Assembly: GCA_019348095.1 (NCBI GenBank)
Contig: JAHWKC010000056.1
Location: forward strand, 1-11,077
DNA length: 11,077 nt
DNA from: Pseudomonadota bacterium
Lineage (GTDB): Bacteria > Pseudomonadota > Gammaproteobacteria > Xanthomonadales > Xanthomonadaceae
Direction of reading: 5' to 3'
Of this stretch, positions 5,419-11,077 are shown piece by piece. Under the pieces are notes generated by a model. The model saw only the letters and a program-made list of their open reading frames with translations. It did not search any database and was not told where the DNA came from. Both the position numbers and the translations under genes were made by a program. Each line of letters starts with the position of its first letter. Within the stretch, counting starts at the first letter, position 1.

Positions 5419-6373
5419 ATGGCCCGCCCCGTCTGGTCTGGAACGCTGTCGTTCGGGCTGCTGAATATCCCGGTCTCGCTGATGTCCGGCGAGCGCCGCA
5501 CCGACATCTCGTTTCGCATGCTCGATTCGCGCGACAACTCGCCGATCCGCTACGAGCGGGTCAACGCCGAATCCGGCGAGGAGGTCGCGTGGAAGGACAT
5601 CGTCAAGGCATTCGAGTACGACAAGGGCAGCTATGTCGTGCTCGAGCCGGACGACATCAAGTCGGCCGCGCCGGAAAGCCACGGTGCGATCGAGGTCGAG
5701 GCGTTCGTCGATGTCACCGCGATCGGCCCGCAGTACTTCGAGAAGCCCTACGTGCTGGTGCCGGCCAAGAAGGCCGAGAAAGGCTACGTGCTGCTGCGCG
5801 AGGCGCTGGCCAGCACCGGCCGGATCGGCATTGCGCGGGTGGTGATCCGCACCCGCGAGAGCCTGTGCGCGGTGATGCCGCAGGGCGACGCCTTGCTGCT
5901 GCTGATGATGCGTTACCCGCAGGAGCTGGTCGACATCGGCGAGTACAACATCCCGGAAGGCTCCCGGGGTGATTACCGGATCAGCGACAAGGAGCTGGCG
6001 TTCTCCGAGCAGCTGATCGAGACCATGTCCGGCGACTGGCAGCCCGAGCAGTACACCGACGAGTTCCGCGAGCGGCTGCAGGCGGTGATCACCAAGCGCA
6101 TGAAGGCCACCGGCGGTCGCCAGCGAGGCCGAGGAGCCGGCGGTGACCGAGAATGCCAGCACCAACGTGGTCGATTTCATGGCGCTGCTGCAGCAGAGCA
6201 TCGACAAGAACAAGCGGACCCCGGCCCGCAAGAGCGCCGGCAAGTCCGAGGACAAGCCGGGCAAGGACAAGCCGGCCAAGAAGGCCAGCAAGAAGGCCGC
6301 CAAGAAGACCAGCGCCAAGACCCCGAAAAAGGCAGCCAAGAAAACGGCCGGCAAGAAGCGCAAGGCGGCTTGA
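5419..6373 (+). CDS. ku: Ku protein for non-homologous end joining, frameshifted near the C-terminus
   Basis: Bacterial Ku binds DNA double-strand ends as a homodimer and recruits LigD. The start at 5419 has GGAGG (5409-5413) five bases upstream. The family beginning MARPVWSGTLSFGLLNIPV and the core through DEFRERLQAVITKRMKA (about residues 1-230) are intact. At 6104-6121 the reading frame must move by one base: after it, the second forward frame gives ASEAEEPAVTENASTNVVDFMALLQQS, the conserved LigD-contacting region, then a lysine/alanine-rich DNA-binding tail (KKASKKAAKK) to the TGA at 6371-6373. Corrected length is 317 residues. Uncorrected, the first frame runs to 6477 (352 residues) with a Gln/Gly/Arg-rich tail that is just the AAG repeats misread. 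A sequencing error (one extra base) or a true mutation are both possible. Confidence 0.92.
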
Positions 6374-6403
6374 GGATGTCGGCGCGCCTTTTTCACTTCT
6401 GCC

Positions 6404-6428
6404 CGCTCCCTCCCGCGGCACGGGAGCG
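6404..6428 (+). other. Hairpin in the ku-ligD gap
   Basis: CGCTCCC (6404-6410) pairs with GGGAGCG (6422-6428) across an 11-base loop. No T tract follows, so it is probably not a terminator; it may modulate ligD expression within the pair. Confidence 0.3.
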
Positions 6429-6463
6429 CCGCGCCGGGGGCTGCCCGAAATCGACCGCGCGCA

Positions 6464-9043
6464 ATGACCCTGCGTGACTACGCCCGCAAGCGCCGCTTCG
6501 ACCAGACGCCGGAGCCGGCCGACGACGCGCCGCCGGCGCGGCGCGGCGGCAAGGCACGCACCCGCCGCCCGATCTTCGTGGTGCAGCTGCACCACGCCAG
6601 CGTGCGCCACTACGACTTTCGGTTGGAGATCGATGGCGCGCTCAAGAGCTGGGCGGTGCCGAAGGGCCCGTCGCTGCGGGTCGGCGAGAAACGCCTGGCG
6701 GTGGAGGTCGAGGACCATCCGCTGAGCTACGCCACCTTCGAGGGCGACATTCCGCAGGGTCACTACGGCGGCGGCCAGGTCGACATTTTCGATCGCGGCG
6801 TATGGGCCACCGAGGGCGACCCGCTGGAGGCGCGGGCCCGGGGCAAGCTGGACTTCGTACTGCACGGCGAGAAACTGCGCGGCGGCTGGAAGCTGGTCCG
6901 CACCGCCAAGCCGGGCAGCAAGCCGCAGTGGCTGCTGATCAAGCGCGATGATCAATACGCCGCGGACATCGAATCCGACGACCTGGTCGAGACGGCGCCG
7001 CCGGCGGGCTGGAAGGGGCGGCGGCCTTCGGGCTCTACGAAAAATTCTGCGTCCGCAAAGGGTGCGAAGGTCGCCAAGGGCGCCAAGCAAAGCGCACCGG
7101 CCAAGGCAGGAACAGCAGGAAAAACAGCAAAGCGCCGCCCGCGTAGGATCGACTGGCGCAAACGGGCGCAGGCGCTCGACGGCGCCAAGCCCTTGGTTGG
7201 CGGCACCGAGATCGCGCCGCAGCTGGCGACCCTGCGCGAGTCGCCGCCGGCCGGGGAGGGTTGGCTGCACGAACTCAAGTGGGACGGCTACCGCCTGTTG
7301 GCGGAGATCAGGAACGGCCGAGTGCGCCTGCGTTCGCGCAACGGACTGGACTGGAGCGCGGACTATCCCGACATCGCCGCGGCACTGGAGCGGCTGGGCC
7401 TGGACAGCGGCAGCTTCGACGGTGAGCTGATCGCGCTGGACGAACACGGCGCCAACTGCTTCTCCGCGCTGCAACGCACGATCCAGGGCACGGCCAACGC
7501 GACCCTGCGCTACGTCGTGTTCGACCTGCCGACGCTGGAGGGTGTCGACCTCACCGGCACCCGCCTGATCGAGCGCAAGGACCTGCTCGAGACGCTGCTT
7601 GAAACCCAGGACGATCCGGTCCTTGCTTACAGCCGGCACATCGTCGGGCACGGCGCACAGGTGTTTGCCGCCAGCGGCGGCCAGAAGATGGAAGGCATCA
7701 TCAGCAAGGCGGTCGGGGCGCGCTACCTGCCCGGTCGCTCCAGCACCTGGTTGAAGATCAAGCACGCGCAGACCGACGAGTTCGTGATCGTCGGCTTCAC
7801 CGCACCCAAACGCTCGCGGGTGGGGTTCGGCTCGCTGCTGATGGCGACCCGCGAGGCCGGTGCACTCAAGTACGTCGGCCGCGTCGGCACCGGTTTCGAC
7901 GATTCCCGCCTGCGCGACATGACCGCGCAGCTGCGCAAGCTGGTACGCAAAAGCCCGACGCTGACACTGCCGGCGCACATCGCACTGGCGCCGCGCGATG
8001 TCACCTGGGTCGAGCCGCAGCTGGTGGCCGAGCTGGCGTTCCGTGGCTGGGGCAAGGAGGGCCTGCTGCGCCAGGCCAGCTTCATGCGGCTGCGCGAGGA
8101 CAAGACCGTGGACGAGGTCGGCGAGGGCGGCCGGGCGCAGGGTGAGCGCACGGACCCGGACGGCGCCGGCGCGGCGCCGGAAACCAGGCTCAGCAGCCCC
8201 GACAAGCTGATCTACCCGGCCGAGAAGATCACCAAGCGCGAGGTCGCCGAGTACTACCGCGCGGTCGCCCCGCAGTTGCTGCCGGAAGTCGCGCGGCGGC
8301 CGCTGTCGCTGCTGCGCTGCCCCGACGGGCTCAAGGGCCAGTGCTTTTTCCAGAAGCACCACGCCGACACGCTCGGCGGGCATGTGCATGCGGTGCCGAT
8401 CAGGGAAAAGGACGGCAGCCACGATGACTACCTCTACATCCAGGACGTCGCCGGCCTGCTCGACCTGGTACAGATGAACGCGCTGGAGCTGCATCCATGG
8501 GGCGCGCGCATCGATGATGTCGAGCGGCCCGACCGGCTGGTGTTCGACCTGGACCCCGGCGAAGGTGTGGACTGGAAGGCGATCACCCGCGCCGCGCGCG
8601 ACGTCCGCGACCGGCTGAAGGACATCGGTCTGCAGAGTTTCCTGCGCCTGTCGGGCGGCAAGGGCCTGCACGTGGTGGTGCCGATCGCGCCGGGGCCGGA
8701 CTGGCCGCAGGCGAAGGCCTTCTGCGGCGCGTTTGCCGATGCGATGGCGACCCAGGCCCCCGACCGCTACATCGCCACCGCGACCAAGGCCAAGCGCCGC
8801 GGCGTGATCTTCATCGACTGGCTGCGCAACGGCCGCGGCGCGACCAGCGTGGCGAGCTGGTCGCTGCGCGCGCGCGCCGGCGCCGGCGTGGCCATGCCGC
8901 TGCGCTGGGACGAGCTGGGCAGGACCAGATCCGGCGCCGACTACACCCTGGCCCGTGCACTCCGGCGCGCGGGGAGCCTGCGCAAGGACCCGTGGGACGG
9001 CTGGAAGCGTGCATGCAAGCAGAAGCTGGTGGAGCTCGGATAG
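6464..9043 (+). CDS. ligD: Multifunctional ATP-dependent DNA ligase D
   Basis: An 859-residue LigD with the order phosphoesterase, ligase, polymerase, as in Pseudomonas. The 3'-phosphoesterase domain (about 36-160) shows LHHASVRHYDFRLE with H43, H49, D51 and R53, plus H85 in EDHPLSY. A basic, low-complexity linker (about 195-235) leads to the ligase domain (about 255-545): nucleotidyl lysine K272 in LKWDGYR, motif EGIISK (410-415) and WLKIK. The primase-like polymerase domain (about 580-855) has D695/D697 in VFDLDPG, SGGKGLH (730-736) and D785 in FIDW. LigD trims, fills and seals broken ends held by Ku. The ATG fits the family N-terminus but has a weak ribosome site. It lies 90 bases after the corrected ku stop; an operon is likely. 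Confidence 0.96.
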   Translation: MTLRDYARKRRFDQTPEPADDAPPARRGGKARTRRPIFVVQLHHASVRHYDFRLEIDGALKSWAVPKGPSLRVGEKRLAVEVEDHPLSYATFEGDIPQGHYGGGQVDIFDRGVWATEGDPLEARARGKLDFVLHGEKLRGGWKLVRTAKPGSKPQWLLIKRDDQYAADIESDDLVETAPPAGWKGRRPSGSTKNSASAKGAKVAKGAKQSAPAKAGTAGKTAKRRPRRIDWRKRAQALDGAKPLVGGTEIAPQLATLRESPPAGEGWLHELKWDGYRLLAEIRNGRVRLRSRNGLDWSADYPDIAAALERLGLDSGSFDGELIALDEHGANCFSALQRTIQGTANATLRYVVFDLPTLEGVDLTGTRLIERKDLLETLLETQDDPVLAYSRHIVGHGAQVFAASGGQKMEGIISKAVGARYLPGRSSTWLKIKHAQTDEFVIVGFTAPKRSRVGFGSLLMATREAGALKYVGRVGTGFDDSRLRDMTAQLRKLVRKSPTLTLPAHIALAPRDVTWVEPQLVAELAFRGWGKEGLLRQASFMRLREDKTVDEVGEGGRAQGERTDPDGAGAAPETRLSSPDKLIYPAEKITKREVAEYYRAVAPQLLPEVARRPLSLLRCPDGLKGQCFFQKHHADTLGGHVHAVPIREKDGSHDDYLYIQDVAGLLDLVQMNALELHPWGARIDDVERPDRLVFDLDPGEGVDWKAITRAARDVRDRLKDIGLQSFLRLSGGKGLHVVVPIAPGPDWPQAKAFCGAFADAMATQAPDRYIATATKAKRRGVIFIDWLRNGRGATSVASWSLRARAGAGVAMPLRWDELGRTRSGADYTLARALRRAGSLRKDPWDGWKRACKQKLVELG

Positions 9044-9120
9044 CGCTTGGCGTGCAGCTTATCGAGCTGGCGGGAGTCCCGCAGCCCCAGCCCAGGCCCC
9101 AGGTCCCGAGCCGCGCAGCC

Positions 9121-9378
9121 TCAGCGCTCGACCGGCGGCGGCGCGCAGGACCAGGCGGCTTGGACCCGGTCGGCCACGTCGGCCCACTCGGTCCGGCTGC
9201 GGTTGCGCAGGCGCGGCCAGCCACAGGCCAGCTTCGGCTCGACCTCACTCCATGCGCGGTCGCCGTAATGCCGGCGCGCTTCGACCCCGTAGGTCAGCGC
9301 GAGCGCTTCCTCGTCGCGGCGTAGTGTCCGCCTGGGCGGCGCGTTCGACGGTGTGCGGTCCAGTGCACGGTGTTCCAT
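9121..9378 (-). CDS. Unknown 85-residue soluble protein
   Basis: An 85-residue protein starting at the ATG at 9378, which has GGGAG eight bases upstream; a longer frame to 9477 has no such support. The first 25 residues are basic and disordered-looking (PSNAPPRRTLRRDEE). The rest, YGVEARRHYGDRAWSEVEPKL followed by GWPRL and EWADVADRVQAAW, has the spacing of Trp and Tyr seen in small uncharacterised proteobacterial proteins of the 'W-x-E-V-E-P-x-L' kind. No catalytic motif, signal peptide or membrane helix is seen. It is convergent with ligD and downstream, on the same strand, of the TesA gene, with a palindromic repeat pair in between. I cannot assign a function. Confidence 0.62.
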   Translation of the reverse strand: MEHRALDRTPSNAPPRRTLRRDEEALALTYGVEARRHYGDRAWSEVEPKLACGWPRLRNRSRTEWADVADRVQAAWSCAPPPVER

Positions 9379-9510
9379 GGTCCATCTCCCGACATGCGCG
9401 GTTCCAGTCCGGACGATCGACCATACTCCTGTGCGGCGAAAATTAAACCCCTGCTGCACGGCCGTTCGTCGGCGCAATGGACCCTTGGCGCGGCGCGGCC
9501 CAGCTCAATT

Positions 9511-9584
9511 GGTGCGGGAGCGACCGGCGAGGCGACACCGCGGCTCGTCGATCGCTGCATCGCGGCGGACACCGCTCCCACACC
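9511..9584. repeat. Divergent inverted pair of REP-like units
   Basis: Left arm opens GGTGCGGGAGCG (9511-9522); the right arm ends CGCTCCCACACC (9573-9584), which read on the minus strand is GGTGTGGGAGCG. Both resemble the family B opening GTAGGAGCG, and the right arm also contains the reverse of the GCGAT end (ATCGCG at 9559-9564). It lies ten bases past the stop codon of the TesA gene. Confidence 0.6.
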
Positions 9585-9593
9585 GACGCGGGG

Positions 9594-10280
9594 CTAGTCC
9601 AGCAGCGGCGCCAGCGCAGGCCAGACGTGGTCGCGCAGCTGCGGCTGCGCCTCGGCCACCGGATGCAGGTTGTCGCTCTGGTAGGCCGCGCGGTCCAGCG
9701 CGATGGGTTCGAGCAGGAACGGCAGCAGCGCGACATCGAAGCGTTCGGCCAGCGCGCTGAAGTTCTGCTCGAACGCACGGGTGTACTCCGCCCCCAGATT
9801 GGGCGGCATGCGCATCCCGACCAGCAGCACCTCGGCGCCGGCGCCATGCGCGGCGCCGAGCATGCGGGCCAGGTTGATCCGGGTCTGCAGCGTCGGCAGC
9901 CCGCGCAATCCATCGTTCGCGCCCAATGCAATGACCACCACTCCGGGCCGGTGCCGCCGCAGCTCCCCGACGATGCGCGCCGCGCCGCCGGCGGTGGTTT
10001 CGCCGCTGATGCTGGCGTTGACCACGCGCCAGCCGGGCTTGCGCTCGGCGATGCGAGCGGCGGTCAGCGCGACCCAACCCTGCTGCGCCGACAGGCCGTA
10101 GGCGGCCGACAGCGAGTCGCCCATCACCAGCACCGTGCGCGTGGCGGGCGCCGGCTTTGCCGCTGCGGTCGACTGGGCGCGCGCAGCCGGCAACAGCCCC
10201 AGGAGCAGCGTCAAAACCAGTGCGAGCAAACCGATGGCACATTGAACCCGGCGGCGCGATGCCGCATATCCTGACGTCAC
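9594..10280 (-). CDS. tesA: TesA-type SGNH esterase/lysophospholipase
   Basis: An SGNH/GDSL hydrolase of the TesA (thioesterase I/protease I/lysophospholipase L1, arylesterase) family, acting on acyl esters in the periplasm. With a GTG start at 10280 it has 228 residues. A signal peptide runs to about residue 35 (hydrophobic IGLLALVLTLLLGLL, cleavage at ARA-Q). The four family blocks are complete: GDSLS with nucleophile S56, G93 in SISGETTAGG, N122 in GANDG, and D203/H206 in DNLHP. Start choice: AGGAG abuts an in-frame ATG at 10289 with no spacer, but lies nine bases before the GTG at 10280, which I prefer. The gene is divergent from the YbbA-like ATPase, the arrangement seen for tesA and ybbA in many proteobacteria. 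Confidence 0.92.
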   Translation of the reverse strand: MTSGYAASRRRVQCAIGLLALVLTLLLGLLPAARAQSTAAAKPAPATRTVLVMGDSLSAAYGLSAQQGWVALTAARIAERKPGWRVVNASISGETTAGGAARIVGELRRHRPGVVVIALGANDGLRGLPTLQTRINLARMLGAAHGAGAEVLLVGMRMPPNLGAEYTRAFEQNFSALAERFDVALLPFLLEPIALDRAAYQSDNLHPVAEAQPQLRDHVWPALAPLLD

Positions 10281-10289
10281 TGTTTGCAT

Positions 10290-10294
10290 CTCCT
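10290..10294 (-). promoter_or_regulatory. Ribosome site that decides the tesA start
   Basis: AGGAG on the minus strand directly touches the ATG at 10289, too close for normal initiation, and stands nine bases before a GTG at 10280. A TATACAT stretch just upstream (10294-10300) resembles a -10 element, which would give a very short leader. Confidence 0.5.
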
Positions 10295-10307
10295 ATGTAT
10301 ACCCGGT

Positions 10308-10414
10308 CGTCATTCCCGCAAAGGCGGGAATCCAGTGGCGCTGATTGACTCACGACCTCTGTGAATCGGCACTTGGCGCTGAAGCCGCTGGGTTCCCCCG
10401 TGCGCGGGATGACG
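10308..10414. repeat. 107-bp inverted-repeat element between tesA and the ABC gene
   Basis: The ends are imperfect inverted copies: CGTCATTCCCGC on the left and GCGCGGGATGACG on the right. The left arm itself holds a perfect hairpin, ATTCCCGC (10312-10319) and GCGGGAAT (10324-10331). Similarity of the arms continues inward (left GGGAATCCAGTGGC, right read in reverse GGGAACCCAGCGGC), giving about 35 imperfectly paired bases per arm. This is the form of a small MITE-like or paired REP element. It has no coding capacity. Confidence 0.7.
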
Positions 10415-10453
10415 AGCAGAAGCCTGACATCGACTTATCCAGCAAGGACCATC

Positions 10454-11077
10454 ATGGCCGATAGCCTCCAACCCCACGCTGAAGTTGCCGACACCCGGCC
10501 CTCGGTCCTGCAGGTCCGCGACCTGGGCAAGCGCGTGCCGCTGCCATCGGGCGAGCTCACCATCCTGGACGGGGTGAGCTTTTCGATCGCGGCCGGCGAC
10601 ACGGTCGCGATCGTCGGCGCCTCCGGTTCGGGCAAGAGCACCCTGTTGTCGTTGATGGCGGGCCTGGACACGCCGAGCCAGGGCAGCGTCACGCTCGATG
10701 GCGAGGCGCTGTCGGCGCTGGAGTGGGGGCTGCTGCAGCCGGACCAGTGCTCGACGATGGTCACTCAGCTCGCACCGTTGACGCCGCCGCAGCGCCTGCG
10801 CCGCCGCGCCGAGGACGTGCTCGTCGGCCGCGGGCTGCGCGAGATCGTCGGCTGGAGCTTCGACTCGCCGGCGCGCGACGAGCGGCTGCGGCTGCCCGCC
10901 GACGACCCGCGCCGCGCGCACGTCGTGATCGAGAACCCGATGAGCGAGGAGGGGGCGAACATGCGCACGACGCTGCTCGGCTCGCTGCTCGACGTCGCGC
11001 GTCACAACGCCGCACGCGGGCAGGGCGTCCCGGCGATCTTCGAGTCCGGCCGCGTGTACCTCGCGCAGGACGCGCCG
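10454..11077 (+). CDS. ybbA: YbbA-like ABC ATPase N-terminus fused in frame to a foreign segment (partial)
   Basis: The frame opens at an ATG with AAGGA (10444-10448) five bases upstream and stays open for 208 codons to the window edge. Residues 17-89 are a normal LolD/YbbA-type ABC ATPase start: VLQVRDLGKRV, GELTILDGVSFSI, Walker A GASGSGKST (55-63), LLSLMAGLDTPSQGSV. YbbA works with the permease YbbP in a predicted lipid/lipoprotein-type export complex. After SALE (residue 90) the expected Q-loop, signature LSGGQ and Walker B never appear; instead the frame passes through about 18 unassignable residues into a PheT-like segment. As written the product cannot be a working ABC ATPase. It could be a rearranged gene, but an assembly chimera is more likely. 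Confidence 0.8.
   Translation, partial: MADSLQPHAEVADTRPSVLQVRDLGKRVPLPSGELTILDGVSFSIAAGDTVAIVGASGSGKSTLLSLMAGLDTPSQGSVTLDGEALSALEWGLLQPDQCSTMVTQLAPLTPPQRLRRRAEDVLVGRGLREIVGWSFDSPARDERLRLPADDPRRAHVVIENPMSEEGANMRTTLLGSLLDVARHNAARGQGVPAIFESGRVYLAQDAP
10778..11077 (+). other. PheT-like segment (phenylalanyl-tRNA synthetase beta, actinobacterial type)
   Basis: Residues 109-208 of the fused frame, from LTPPQRLRRRAEDVL onward, read as an internal piece of phenylalanyl-tRNA synthetase beta: GLREIVGWSF, then NPMSEEGANMRTTLLGSLL and IFESGRVYL. These line up with the E. coli PheT stretch NPISVEMSAMR...GLL and IFESG by memory of that family. The high-GC, LRLP/DDPRR style resembles Solirubrobacterales-like actinobacteria rather than a xanthomonad. 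It continues past the window edge. The junction lies between about 10721 and 10777. Confidence 0.75.

Noticed and set aside
5383-6396. 337-codon minus-strand frame opposite ku
   Set aside because: A shadow; leucine/alanine-rich composition comes from reverse reading of the Ku codons and lysine tail.
6374-6477. Genuine longer Ku tail ending at 6477
   Set aside because: The Gln/Gly/Glu tail results from reading AAG lysine codons out of frame, and the conserved VVDFMALLQQS and lysine tail are in the neighbouring frame with a stop at 6371-6373.
6089-8671. 860-codon minus-strand open frame opposite ligD
   Set aside because: A mirror frame produced by the high-GC codon pattern of ligD; the sense frame has full LigD motifs and the antisense product has no recognisable domain.
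1-11077. Phage, integrative element, toxin-antitoxin or new defence system
   Set aside because: No integrase, transposase, attachment site, tRNA target or paired toxin-antitoxin frames were seen; Ku/LigD is a known repair system.

Overview
The window looks like chromosomal DNA from a very GC-rich gammaproteobacterium of the Xanthomonadaceae (Lysobacter/Luteimonas/Xanthomonas type). This rests on a DUF3247 (Xanthomonas Sm-like) protein, a Ku-LigD pair with the PE-ligase-polymerase order, a divergent tesA/ybbA-type pair, and clusters of short palindromic REP-like repeats. The genus is inference; no rRNA or tRNA gene is present.

Layout. 1-118: the end of an unrecognised gene. 119-655: a long leader and a cold-shock protein gene closed by a hairpin and a strong intrinsic terminator. 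768-1088 (minus): DUF3247 Sm-like protein. 1281-1739: secreted four-EF-hand protein, followed by two perfect hairpins. 1854-2537: DsbA/FrnE-like CPWC oxidoreductase. 2595-2681 (minus): a 28-residue membrane microprotein. 2968-3363: Host_attach family protein. 3391-3554: palindromic repeat cluster. 3660-4280 and 4291-4560: ferritin-like protein followed closely by a three-helix SemiSWEET/PQ-loop-like protein. 4576-4658: second palindromic repeat pair. 4672-5238 (minus): isochorismatase-family hydrolase. 5419-6373 and 6464-9043: the two-component non-homologous end-joining system, Ku then LigD. 9121-9378 (minus): unknown 85-residue protein. 9511-9584: repeat pair. 9594-10280 (minus): TesA-type SGNH esterase/lysophospholipase. 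10308-10414: inverted-repeat element. 10454 to the end: start of a YbbA-type ABC ATPase.

Two sequence anomalies stand out. The Ku reading frame shifts by one base near 6104-6121, so its conserved C-terminal segment and lysine-rich tail lie in another frame. The YbbA-like ATPase stops resembling an ABC protein after about residue 89 and continues, in frame, into a segment that reads as the beta subunit of phenylalanyl-tRNA synthetase of actinobacterial type. That junction is most simply an assembly or library chimera at the window edge, but it is in frame and deserves a check.

Functionally the window is a mix of housekeeping and stress genes: NHEJ repair (Ku/LigD), cold shock, iron/ferritin-like stress, thiol oxidoreduction and lipid ester hydrolysis. 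I found no CRISPR array, integrase, transposase, toxin-antitoxin pair or convincing novel defence system. The least described items are the small proteins and the palindromic repeat families.
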